From an uncultured Bacteroidales bacterium (GTDB lineage Bacteria > Bacteroidota > Bacteroidia > Bacteroidales > Muribaculaceae), in assembly GCA_900539915.1 (NCBI GenBank), contig UQDU01000022.1, positions 1 through 38,393 on the forward strand: 38,393 nucleotides of DNA, written 5' to 3'. This document shows positions 8,508-16,615 of the stretch, piece after piece (the stretch's first letter is position 1; every line of letters begins with the position of its first letter). A program made the position numbers and the translations under genes. Under the pieces are notes generated by a model, which saw only the letters and a program-made list of their open reading frames with translations, did no database searches and was not told the origin of the DNA.

Positions 8508-8553
8508 ATCGTTGGATTTTGTAAAGTAGGGTCTCTACCGGGTGAAACTTATA

Positions 8554-8742
8554 TTATTTAATCTCCTTGTGAACAGTCACCTTCTTGAGGATGGGATTGT
8601 ATTTCTTGAGCTCAAGACGTTCGGTGGTGTTTTTACGGTTCTTGGTGGTGATGTAGCGAGAAGTGCCGGGCATACCGCTGGCCTTATGTTCGGTGCATTC
8701 GAGAATCACCTGGACTCGATTGCCTTTAGCTTTCTTTGCCAT
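8554..8742 (-). CDS. rpmG: 50S ribosomal protein L33
   Basis: This 62-residue protein is a standard bacterial L33: MAKKAKGNRVQVILECTEHK, then the conserved SRYITTKNRKNTTERLELKK core and a C-terminal YNPILKKVTVHKEIK. It sits on the large ribosomal subunit near the E site. It lacks the CxxC zinc pairs of zinc-binding L33 forms: the single Cys is in the VILECTEH segment. It follows rpmB by 9 bp and precedes the DUF4295 gene, so the three form one operon. Confidence 0.97.
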   Translation of the reverse strand: MAKKAKGNRVQVILECTEHKASGMPGTSRYITTKNRKNTTERLELKKYNPILKKVTVHKEIK

Positions 8743-8751
8743 TGTTGCTGA

Positions 8752-9009
8752 TTAGAGGTCTAAATATTTGACTTCGGTGAGATAACCCTTCTTGGCTGCG
8801 TCAAGCAGTGCAGCATTGAGGCCCTTCTTGTTGATGGTGCGGAGGCCTGCGGCAGAGAGGGTCAAAGTAATCCAAGCGTCTTCTTCAACCCAATAGAATT
8901 TCTTGTTGAAGAGGTTGACGTTGAACTTACGCTTTGTACGGCGCTTTGAGTGGGAAACGTTGTTGCCCACCATAGCCTGTTTACCTGTGATTTGACAAAT
9001 CTTTGACAT
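8752..9009 (-). CDS. rpmB: 50S ribosomal protein L28
   Basis: This 85-residue protein is L28, with the family start MSKICQITGKQAMVGNNVSH followed by SKRRTKRKFNVNL and a C-terminal TLSAAGLRTINKKGL segment. The conserved SHSKRRTKRKF stretch is the rRNA-binding part. It is the first gene of the rpmB-rpmG-DUF4295 operon. The putative promoter lies about 160 bp upstream, which leaves an unusually long leader of roughly 150 nt that might have a regulatory role. Confidence 0.97.
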   Translation of the reverse strand: MSKICQITGKQAMVGNNVSHSKRRTKRKFNVNLFNKKFYWVEEDAWITLTLSAAGLRTINKKGLNAALLDAAKKGYLTEVKYLDL

Positions 9010-9166
9010 GGCTGTTCAATTAAATCTATCTCTTGTGGTTGGTTTTGTAAAACTGTAAAGCACGAGGCTTATAAGGTGACATTTCAGGCCGCTTCCATTT
9101 CTCATATCGCGCCAAGTGCATCATTCTTAGACACTTTCGTAGGATGAGGCCGCAAAACAGTTTGCA

Positions 9167-9196
9167 AAGTAAGTAATTTTCTCTCTATCTGCCAAA
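9167..9196 (-). promoter_or_regulatory. Probable promoter of the rpmB operon
   Basis: On the minus strand TTTG (9196-9193) is followed after 18 bp by TTACTTTG (9174-9167), close to the Bacteroidota TTTG-N19-TAnnTTTG pattern if the core is read as TACTTTG. The 9010-9363 spacer otherwise holds the rpmB leader on one side and an AT-rich upstream region of the C10 protease on the other, where a plus-strand TAAATTTG at 9222-9229 is a weaker candidate promoter. Confidence 0.55.
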
Positions 9197-9363
9197 TATT
9201 TCCAAATGTTTTTGTTTTTGTTAAATTTGTATTCCATTACCGCGAAAGTTAAAACTCACATTTAATCGCCACTCTTTCAGAAATTTTAAAGTTTTTACCA
9301 AATATTTTCACTAATATTGCATCTATAACTGAACTGTTAGCAAAATCAATATAATTCCAATTT

Positions 9364-12300
9364 ATGAAAAGATTCATTTATCTGGCCATGATGTCAGTGC
9401 TGACATGGTTTTCACTCAGCGCGGAACGCATAAGTCCCGACAAAGCCATTGCCGTTGCCAATGCCGAATCGGCGTTACGTATAAGTCCGCCGCATGGCAT
9501 GTCCAAGAGCCCCGGTGTTCGCTTTTCCAAAATCGCAGCCGCAACCGACGCCTATTATGTGGTGACAACCGCCTCGGAGAAAGGCTTCGCTATCATTTCT
9601 GCAGATGATGCCATGCCGAATCCGCTTGCGGGTTATTCGTTAGACCGCCGTTTCCCCTCCGACCCTACAGCCCTGCCACCACAAATGAAGGCGTGGCTGC
9701 ACGATTATTCAGCCATAGTGAAGGCCGTGGCTGAGGGCAGACTGACAGTAAATGCCGCCGGTCCGGAACTCAAAGGGGAAGCGGTGGCGCCGCTTATGAA
9801 AACCAAATGGAATCAGGATATGCCCTACAACAACTTCGCACCCACATTCGGCTCAGACCGCGCACCATCGGGATGCGTGGCAACCGCCGTGACGCAGGTG
9901 ATGAAATTTTTCAATTTTCCTTCAAAGGGGAAAGGCGAGGTGACAGCATATCCGTACTATTCTAACTCCGAGAAAATCGACCTCTCATCCCACGTCTACG
10001 ACTGGGACAATATGCTCGATGTATATGAATGCGATTGGGATTATGACGCGGAGAAATACATGCCCGTGAATTTCAACGACACTCAGGCCACAGCCGTGGC
10101 CACCCTCATGCGCGACTTCGGATATGCCGTGGAGATGGATTATGGTGCCAATGAGTCCGGTGCGCAGTCAGCTTACATTCTTCCGGCTCTTGTACGGCAT
10201 TTCTCTTATTCGCCCGATGCACGTTTCAGTTTGCGCGGCAATCAGCCGGAAGCGGAGTGGAACGGTGAGATACGCCGCTCGCTCCTTGCCGGCAGTCCGG
10301 TGCTCTATTCCGGCTCAGACGGGAAGTCGGGTCACCAATTCGTTTGCGACGGCATTGACGAAAACGGCCTTCTGCATATCAACTGGGGCTGGGGAGGAAT
10401 GAGCGACGGATATTTCGACATGAATATCCTTTCTCCCGATAATCTCGGCATAGGTGCCGGCAACGGTGCATATTACCGCGACCAGGACGTTATCCTGAAC
10501 CTTAAACCGGGAAACGAAGACACTGACAACACCTCATACCGCACTTCCCTGACTCTCAGCAACATAAACTACAGCTACAGAGACGCGGACGGAAAACTAA
10601 GTTCCCGCTCCTCTGTGATTTTCACAGCACTTTTCTACAACTCATCCGGTTCTGCAATAAATTTGGGTGACCTGAAGTATTTCCTCACGCTCACAGATAT
10701 GAACGGGAACGTGGTTTATCAGAAGCGCGAGCAGGGTTGTCACGACATAAACCTCAGACCATCATATTATTACAGCTCCAAATCCTTCTCCTTCGACGGT
10801 GGTATAGAATCAGCCGACATACCCGACGGGGAGTATAAGGTCATTCCGCAGTATGCTTATTATGCCGACAAAAGTTCAGGCACGCTGGGCGAGACCCGCG
10901 ATTTCTCCAAGGACCGCGATTATATACGGCTCGTGGTGAAAAACGGCGAGTTCTATCTTGATAAACCTCTGCCGGAGGGCGAGCCGACCATTGCGGTGAC
11001 AGGGGCAACGGCCAACATGCTTATCGCCGCAGTCGACAAGGATTTCCCCATTGTTGTAAGCGTGAAGAGCCTCTCCGACACGTTCCAGTCGTGGGCCGGA
11101 TTTTCCTATTGCCTGATTCATGAGGACGAGGACACCGGCATCATTCCCTCCTCCGATTCAAATGGCTGGAGATACGGATCTGCCATTTTATACCCCGGCG
11201 CAACAGTCGGCGTCACAGTCAGCGCATATGGCGCGGAACTGCCGAAAGCCGGACGATACCGCATGTATTTCCGTCAGGAGGATGCTGACATCTCCCCGCA
11301 GGAACCGGTATGGGTTAATGCCATGGAGGCTCCCTCGGAGGGCTTCTTCCTGTGCGAGCCGCTCGGCCTCGTGTCGCTCCCCCTCTCGGACGGCATGTAT
11401 ATCGGGACGGACATAACCCCTTATGTACCCGGCACGTACTATGAGGGTCAGGTTCAATTCTGGGCATATCCTGAAAACGGGACTCCCGACGAAGCCTTCC
11501 TTGTGGGCGCACGCGCGGTTTCATTGCGCTCCGGCAGAGCGACATGGATTGGCGCTTCGCCGGATGTAATGCTGGAGAAATCTCTTGGCAAATATGCGCT
11601 ATTCCTTAAATATCAGTCGGGAAATGAATGGAAAACAGTGCCCGGCGACACAAACATGGGCACACTCGACTTTTTCGATGAAGGGATGGAATCCTATCTG
11701 ATGCTGCTCGCAGCCCCGGCTAAAATCGGCGAACGCAACGAAGCCAATCCGGGCGATGTGCTCGATGTGGAATACCGTCTCACCTGCCGCACTGACCTGA
11801 ACATGACCAACCCAACAGTCTCCCTGCTTTGCCACGATGTGGAGCACCCCGAAACCCACAATGAGTGGATCGGGGATGTCGAAGACCTCACCATATCCTC
11901 ATCCACCATTGCCAAAGGTGAGGAATTTGTAATCAAGGGGAAACTGAAAGTCAGCAACGCCTTGAATTGCGGCACCGGAAAGACCTATGTCATCACACCT
12001 GCCATCTACGACCAGGTCGACGGTAGCAATGTGTATTACTCGGCAGTACGCTCATATCCTTACGGCGAATCAATGAAACTCCGTGTCAACCCGCTCCCGG
12101 CGGAATACGTTGATATTACCGTGAACCGGTTCGAGCCCGACACCAAATTTCTGCCGGGCGACGAGACCGCCTACGTATCCTTCCTGACAGAAATTACCAA
12201 CAAGGCCGATTCCCCGCTGACGTACACCCGTTTCAATTTCTATCCGGTGCATGTGAGCATGGAAACGGACAATCCCGACTTCGAGAATCTTCCCCACGGT

Positions 12301-13452
12301 TCATTCGTTCCCACGAATTTTGCCGCTGGCGAAACCATCTCCCCTTACATAACCATGAGAGGCGACATGTTCCCCTCATATGGCGTTTACCGTATATATG
12401 TGACGTACGAGGATCTCGGCCGTCAGGTTATCGCCACCGGTTTCGATCCGCTGTACGTGAATATACCAAACAGCCAGTATGACGTGGTGGTTGAAAGTGC
12501 CTCTGATGACTACGAGAAATATCTCGAACCGGATGTCAATTTCAATATCGACCTTACGCTCAGTTGCGCCACATCCTACTTTGGCCCGCTCGAATTGTGG
12601 GCACGTCCTTTCTGGGGAGGACAGGAGAAATGCATTCTCCGGTGGAACACGTCGGTGGGCGCCGGCACACCCCAGCAGTTGCAGCTTAAAGCATCGTCCG
12701 ACGCTTTCCTCAACTGGCCGTTCGGCATATACCAATGCTACTTTAAAGTGAAAGCCGACGGCAAGATGGTGAAGGCCGACGGCGAGAACAACAACCTCAT
12801 CTATAACTTGGCCGGCATAAAGGGTGGTGCTCCGGTGCTTATGCTTACAGAGAACGCGACACTCACCTCCGGTTCTGTGATACCTCAGGGCGTGGAAACT
12901 GAAATTTCTCTCACAGCTTATGCCTATGCGGACATCCCGCTCGACTATACTAACGCACGTATTGTACTCATAGACGATGAGACAGACGAAACAATTAATG
13001 CCGAAGGCGGTGCCATAGAAGGTCCGGCAACCATCTCGCAGGGCAACTTCGTGACCCTCAAGGCCAAAGTCAAGCTCCCGGTCGATGCTTCCTCCGAAGG
13101 CAAAATGGTACAAATCCTACCAGTGCTTCCCATGACCAACTATAGCTTCTGCAATCTGCGCATATACCCCTATGAAGAATCACTGCGCGTAATGCAGACA
13201 GCAAGCAGCGGCGTGGGCGACCTCCCGGCCGACGGCTGTTCAATCAGTCTGGACGGGAAAATCCTGCGAATCGACAACGCCGATAACGGCAGCCGGATCA
13301 GAATCCATTCGGCCAACGGCATGCTCTGCCTGCAACGGACATCGGCCACCGACCACATGGAAATCAGCTTGCACGCCCTTCCGGCAGGATTCTACGTTGT
13401 AAGCCTGACCAGCGGAGGCAAGACCCACATCTCCAAAATCATCCTGAAATAA
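9364..13452 (+). CDS. Secreted C10 (streptopain-family) cysteine protease with long Ig-like tail
   Basis: This 1362-residue protein has a signal peptide (residues 1-20), an N-terminal propeptide of the Spi/inhibitor I69 type (about 22-130), and a C10 peptidase domain (about 140-375). The catalytic Cys171 lies in APSGCVATAVTQVMKFF, the catalytic His324 in SGHQFVCDGID, and the family's INWGWGG follows at 339-345. After that come some 900 residues of beta-rich repeats that look like tandem Ig/CARDB-like domains. The end (about 1290-1362) looks like a type IX secretion sorting domain, with IRIHSANGMLCLQ, then LPAGFYVVSLTSGGKTHISK. It probably cleaves host or competitor proteins outside the cell. 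The gene is monocistronic, with a hairpin after it. Confidence 0.92.
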   Translation: MKRFIYLAMMSVLTWFSLSAERISPDKAIAVANAESALRISPPHGMSKSPGVRFSKIAAATDAYYVVTTASEKGFAIISADDAMPNPLAGYSLDRRFPSDPTALPPQMKAWLHDYSAIVKAVAEGRLTVNAAGPELKGEAVAPLMKTKWNQDMPYNNFAPTFGSDRAPSGCVATAVTQVMKFFNFPSKGKGEVTAYPYYSNSEKIDLSSHVYDWDNMLDVYECDWDYDAEKYMPVNFNDTQATAVATLMRDFGYAVEMDYGANESGAQSAYILPALVRHFSYSPDARFSLRGNQPEAEWNGEIRRSLLAGSPVLYSGSDGKSGHQFVCDGIDENGLLHINWGWGGMSDGYFDMNILSPDNLGIGAGNGAYYRDQDVILNLKPGNEDTDNTSYRTSLTLSNINYSYRDADGKLSSRSSVIFTALFYNSSGSAINLGDLKYFLTLTDMNGNVVYQKREQGCHDINLRPSYYYSSKSFSFDGGIESADIPDGEYKVIPQYAYYADKSSGTLGETRDFSKDRDYIRLVVKNGEFYLDKPLPEGEPTIAVTGATANMLIAAVDKDFPIVVSVKSLSDTFQSWAGFSYCLIHEDEDTGIIPSSDSNGWRYGSAILYPGATVGVTVSAYGAELPKAGRYRMYFRQEDADISPQEPVWVNAMEAPSEGFFLCEPLGLVSLPLSDGMYIGTDITPYVPGTYYEGQVQFWAYPENGTPDEAFLVGARAVSLRSGRATWIGASPDVMLEKSLGKYALFLKYQSGNEWKTVPGDTNMGTLDFFDEGMESYLMLLAAPAKIGERNEANPGDVLDVEYRLTCRTDLNMTNPTVSLLCHDVEHPETHNEWIGDVEDLTISSSTIAKGEEFVIKGKLKVSNALNCGTGKTYVITPAIYDQVDGSNVYYSAVRSYPYGESMKLRVNPLPAEYVDITVNRFEPDTKFLPGDETAYVSFLTEITNKADSPLTYTRFNFYPVHVSMETDNPDFENLPHGSFVPTNFAAGETISPYITMRGDMFPSYGVYRIYVTYEDLGRQVIATGFDPLYVNIPNSQYDVVVESASDDYEKYLEPDVNFNIDLTLSCATSYFGPLELWARPFWGGQEKCILRWNTSVGAGTPQQLQLKASSDAFLNWPFGIYQCYFKVKADGKMVKADGENNNLIYNLAGIKGGAPVLMLTENATLTSGSVIPQGVETEISLTAYAYADIPLDYTNARIVLIDDETDETINAEGGAIEGPATISQGNFVTLKAKVKLPVDASSEGKMVQILPVLPMTNYSFCNLRIYPYEESLRVMQTASSGVGDLPADGCSISLDGKILRIDNADNGSRIRIHSANGMLCLQRTSATDHMEISLHALPAGFYVVSLTSGGKTHISKIILK

Positions 13453-13497
13453 CAGCGGGGCAATCCCGAACATCACCACCAACATAACAAGAATATA

Positions 13498-13532
13498 GAG
13501 AGCCGGACTTTTTGTTCCGGCTCTCCTTATAT
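13498..13532 (+). terminator. Terminator of the C10 protease gene
   Basis: GAGAGCCGGA (13498-13507) pairs with TCCGGCTCTC (13516-13525), followed by CTTATAT. The T-run is weak, but the position 46 bp after the stop codon is right. Confidence 0.75.
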
Positions 13533-13807
13533 AGTTCCTGTTCATCCAACCGTGCGCCAGACACACCATCCCTGTCCCCTGCCCCCAATTGCATAGTGTT
13601 ACCTTTGACCGCCGGTTCCGCAAATCCGGCATGACGGATACCGCTAAAGACATTACGACCGGCAACGTATGACAAAACCTAAGAAACGACAATTGGCATA
13701 TAATTGAAAATTAAACCTCAGAATGAAGATTCCAAACCGAAGTGCAAAAATTTCGGAACATATTAGGCATTCTCCTCACTCTCCCGAGGAGGGGATGCCT
13801 GAGCGGC

Positions 13808-13829
13808 GGGGGCACCTCGTAGCGCCCCC
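13808..13829. other. GC-rich hairpin in the C10-recF spacer
   Basis: GGGGGC pairs with GCCCCC around a 10-base loop, inside a GC-rich block (about 13765-13845) that stands out from its AT-rich surroundings. No gene is visible in the 13453-13952 spacer, which also contains the C10 terminator, a minus-strand hairpin and the recF promoter. Confidence 0.5.
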
Positions 13830-13870
13830 AAGAGCGGATCCTATCTAAGGTTCAAAAACTGACAAAACAC

Positions 13871-13892
13871 AAAAAAGGAGACCGAAGTCTCC
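13871..13892 (-). terminator. Orphan minus-strand terminator with TTCG tetraloop
   Basis: Read on the minus strand, GGAGAC-TTCG-GTCTCC is followed by TTTTTTGTGTTTTG: a short stem closed by the very stable C(UUCG)G loop and a T-run, a textbook intrinsic terminator. No minus-strand gene ends here; only the recF region lies upstream of it on that strand. Confidence 0.7.
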
Positions 13893-13903
13893 CTGAGATT
13901 AAC

Positions 13904-13911
13904 TATCTTTG
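13904..13911 (+). promoter_or_regulatory. -7 box of recF
   Basis: TATCTTTG matches TAnnTTTG and ends 41 bp before the preferred recF start at 13953. An 8-bp inverted repeat, GACAAAAC (13861-13868) and GTTTTGTC (13911-13918), brackets the terminator hairpin and overlaps this box. Confidence 0.5.
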
Positions 13912-13952
13912 TTTTGTCAATGAAATTACCGCATCAACCACAGGCTTTAAAG

Positions 13953-15056
13953 ATGCAACTCGTCAGCCTCAACATCACAGACTTCAAAAACATCCAGGAC
14001 ACGCGCCTATCGCTATCTCCGCGCTTCAACGGCTTTCTGGGCCTCAACGGCATGGGCAAGAGCAATCTCCTTGATGCCATCTACGCGCTCTCGTTCACCA
14101 AGAGCTTCACCGGCGCACAGGACCGCATGCTCACACGCCGCGGCTCGGAGCTGTTTATGATCAAGGGCTCATACATGCGCCAGGGACAGCCCGAAGAGGT
14201 GACTCTCGGCTATGCCGCCGGTAAGCGCAAGAGCCTCAAACGCAAAGGCAAGGAATACAAACGCATCTCGGAGCATATAGGCCTGTTTCCGCTCGTGATG
14301 ATGTCGCCGCGTGACATTGACCTCATCCGTGGCACCGGCACTGACCGCCGCCGATGGATGGACATGGTCATCTCACAGAGCGACGCCACATACCTCGATG
14401 CCCTGATGCGCTACAATGCCGCACTCGAGCAGCGTAACCGCATGCTCCGCGACGGCGTATATGATCCCACTCTCCTTGAGGTCAACGAGATGATGATGGC
14501 TGCTGCTGCCGAGACCATACACCGCGCCCGGTCGGGCTTCGTGGCCGAGCTGGGGGAAATATTCAGCCGCTTCCACCGGCTCATGGCCGGTGACGACGAG
14601 GAGGTGACGCTTAGCTATGACAGCGAGCTAAACGAGCCCGGGATGACCATGGAGCGTCTGCTTGAACAGAACCGCGCCAAGGACAGCATCATCAGGCACA
14701 CCACATCAGGCCCCCACCGCGATGACATTATAATGACACTTGGCGGCATGGACGTGCGCCGCACGGCATCCGAGGGGCAGTGCAAGACATTTACCATAGC
14801 CCTGCGCCTGGCTCAATATGAATTTCTGTCGCTTGCCACCCACCTGCGCCCCCTGCTGCTGCTCGACGACATATTTGACAAACTTGACTCGGTCAGGGTG
14901 GAGCGCATAATCCGTATGGTGTCAGGCGACCGATTCGGCCAGATATTCATAACCGACACCAACCGCAAGCACCTTGACGAGATATTCTCCGCCACATCGG
15001 AGGAGGTCAGGCTCTGGAGCGTGGACAACGGCGAATTTACCCCCATACAGCCATGA
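13953..15056 (+). CDS. recF: DNA replication/repair protein RecF
   Basis: RecF is an SMC-like ATPase that helps load RecA at single-strand gaps. The protein shows the family start MQLVSLNITDFKNIQ, a Walker A site GLNGMGKSN (about residues 30-38), the RecF segment TGTDRRRWMDMVISQSDATY, a signature around TSGPHRDDI and SEGQCKT, and a Walker B/D-loop region LLLLDDIFDKLD near the end. An ATG at 13920 would add 11 residues, but it lies only 8 bp after the -7 box and lacks family similarity, so I chose 13953 (367 aa). The next gene overlaps its stop by 4 bp (ATGA). Confidence 0.94.
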   Translation: MQLVSLNITDFKNIQDTRLSLSPRFNGFLGLNGMGKSNLLDAIYALSFTKSFTGAQDRMLTRRGSELFMIKGSYMRQGQPEEVTLGYAAGKRKSLKRKGKEYKRISEHIGLFPLVMMSPRDIDLIRGTGTDRRRWMDMVISQSDATYLDALMRYNAALEQRNRMLRDGVYDPTLLEVNEMMMAAAAETIHRARSGFVAELGEIFSRFHRLMAGDDEEVTLSYDSELNEPGMTMERLLEQNRAKDSIIRHTTSGPHRDDIIMTLGGMDVRRTASEGQCKTFTIALRLAQYEFLSLATHLRPLLLLDDIFDKLDSVRVERIIRMVSGDRFGQIFITDTNRKHLDEIFSATSEEVRLWSVDNGEFTPIQP

Positions 15057-15343
15057 AACGCACCGAAGCACAGTCGATAGGCGAGATTTTTGACGAAGTA
15101 TTGCGTCAGAACCATCTCGATGACACTTTCAACGAGCAACAGGCATGTTTCCTGTGGCCAGAGGTCGTTGGGCCGCAAATCAACCGCCGCACCACGCGCC
15201 GCTTCGTTGACCATGGAGTGATGCACGTCTACATCTCGTCCGCCCCCCTCAAGAGCGAACTCGAATTCCTCAAGACCCGTATCATCCAGCTCCTCAACGA
15301 CGCCGTAGGCACCCCCGTCATCAAGTCCCTGATGATTCACTGA
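15053..15343 (+). CDS. DUF721 (DciA-like) protein
   Basis: This 96-residue protein has the DUF721 pattern: an N-terminal helix (AQSIGEIFDEVLRQNHLDD), a WPEVVGPQI core, then beta strands with HVYISSAPLKSELEFLKTRI. DciA-like proteins help load the replicative helicase in bacteria without DnaC. The domain in this short form is shared by Bacteroidota proteins usually found after recF. It is translationally coupled to recF (ATGA overlap), which supports a replication or repair role. The DciA helicase-loading function is established for proteobacterial relatives and is inferred here. Confidence 0.88.
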   Translation: MKRTEAQSIGEIFDEVLRQNHLDDTFNEQQACFLWPEVVGPQINRRTTRRFVDHGVMHVYISSAPLKSELEFLKTRIIQLLNDAVGTPVIKSLMIH

Positions 15344-15458
15344 CCCCACCCCACATAAGACATAGCCCCATCCGCGAGCCTATGCTCTTGATATGCTCTC
15401 TATCGCAGTAAACACAATAGCATAGCCCAACAACCTACTGCATCCCAACACCTTACTT

Positions 15459-15466
15459 TACTTTTG
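15459..15466 (+). promoter_or_regulatory. Orphan promoter-like box
   Basis: TACTTTTG matches TAnnTTTG but no protein gene follows on the plus strand before the folded segment at 15550-15690. No good -33 element is seen, so this may be chance. Confidence 0.3.
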
Positions 15467-15893
15467 CATATCGTCATATCCTTGCTGGTTTTATACATTG
15501 TCATGGAGCCTGACGGCGGCATCTCGCCCATGAAATGAAGGCACATCGGAGAGGAGGTAGTGTGGTTGTTGCAGAACTACCTCTTTCGAGAGGCCTCTCT
15601 CCTACCCCATGAACGTCGCTGTCGCTCCGTGCATGGGGTTAATCACAGCCGGCACGCCTCCGACGTGCCTCAACCCCATCGGCGACGCGCCAGGCTACAC
15701 TTCTATGTCACTAAATTGAATGCACTCATTGCAGTAGTGACATTGGACAACACCTCTGTCAGCACATCTGACATGCTACACGCATACTTGTCAACTTGCG
15801 ACACATTGTCCCCCCTATCTACCGTCGGTACCCGATGCCCATGGGGAGTGCCGCATACCGCGAAGTACTCTGATTGGGAGTCGCGAAAACGAG

Positions 15894-15927
15894 ACGTGGC
15901 GGTGGCCGGAAACCGGCACCGCCACGT
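15894..15927 (-). terminator. Terminator of the Ala-rich lipoprotein gene
   Basis: ACGTGGCGGTG pairs with CACCGCCACGT, extended by CCGG/CCGG around an AAA loop with one bulged base. On the minus strand it follows the gene ending at 15971 and is trailed by CTCGTTTTCG. Confidence 0.75.
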
Positions 15928-15970
15928 GGAGGTAAAAAGAATGTGTGCTTTGTAGATTGCAGAGTTAGTT

Positions 15971-16459
15971 TTACTTGCCTACGAGGTCTTTGACTTTGTC
16001 GGCACCTTTCTGGGCTGCGTCGCTCACTGCGCCGGCTGCATCAGAGGCTGCGCCTTTGGCTGCGTCAACGGCCTTTGCGCCCTTGGATGCGATGCTGTCC
16101 TTGATTTCTCCGGCCTTGGCTGACGCACTGTCGGCCACTGCTGATGCTGCCACCTTGAGGTCGGCTGCTACAGAATCGCCCTGTGCCTTGAGCACATTGA
16201 CGAGCGAAGGATCCTTGGCTGTGACAGCCGGTGTGACCTCCTCAAGATAAGCCTGGGCTTCCTTGTCCTTGCCCTCGGCGATGAGTTTCTGTGCATATTC
16301 CTGAGCCTGCTGTACGTAGAGCTTCAGAGAGTCGGGATTGGTGCAGTTTTCAATTTTGGCTTTGAGCGCTGCACCCTTGTCTTCTGCCTGTTTTGTGCCG
16401 CTGCATGATGCCAGAGTGGCAGCCATGGCTACCACGGCAACGAAAAGAATTTTTTTCAT
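15971..16459 (-). CDS. Ala-rich, helical lipoprotein
   Basis: This 162-residue protein has a lipoprotein signal (hydrophobic segment ending LASC, Cys19). Residues 25-90 look like two or three helices (KAKIENCTNPDSLKLYVQQA, KLIAEGKDKEAQAYLEE). Residues about 95-162 are a low-complexity Ala/Lys/Asp/Ser helix with repeats of the AAKGAASDAAGAVSDAAQ kind, resembling LEA-like or YtxH-like proteins. It may be an envelope stress protein, but no function can be assigned. It is followed by a strong terminator and separated from the TrpB2 gene by 156 bp. Confidence 0.8.
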   Translation of the reverse strand: MKKILFVAVVAMAATLASCSGTKQAEDKGAALKAKIENCTNPDSLKLYVQQAQEYAQKLIAEGKDKEAQAYLEEVTPAVTAKDPSLVNVLKAQGDSVAADLKVAASAVADSASAKAGEIKDSIASKGAKAVDAAKGAASDAAGAVSDAAQKGADKVKDLVGK

Positions 16460-16615
16460 CAGATTAGTAAAAACTATGAGGTAAATGAAAAGTTAGATAA
16501 TCAATATCAATAATGCTTGAAAATTATAAAAAGTTCATTGTCTTTCATAATTTTTACCAATCGTGGCCGGCAAAGCGCCTCCTCACCTACGGACAAAGCT
16601 TCAGTCACAATGTCT

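Larger units (their letters stand above)
15344..15970. other. Gene-poor structured spacer of about 630 bp
   Basis: I see no convincing gene here. It holds an inverted repeat, CTATGCT near 15384 with AGCATAG near 15419, that may end the recF transcript. A promoter-like TACTTTTG lies at 15459-15466 on plus. Nested stems follow: GAGGTAGT/ACTACCTC (15554-15561/15576-15583), CGTCGC/GCGACG (15614-15619/15682-15687), ATGGGGTT/AACCCCAT (15633-15640/15672-15679) and GGCACG/CGTGCC (15651-15656/15664-15669). The nested set is compatible with a folded RNA or a REP-like repeat element. A 131-codon open frame at 15560-15955 looks spurious. Confidence 0.55.

Noticed and set aside
12376..13113. 245-codon minus-strand frame inside the C10 protease gene
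   Set aside because: It is the shadow of the GC-rich coding strand; the translation is rich in Cys, His and Arg without any pattern.
15560..15955. 131-codon plus-strand frame in the structured spacer
   Set aside because: It starts in the folded segment, shows no family features, has an Arg/His-rich shadow-like composition, and runs across the terminator of the opposite gene.
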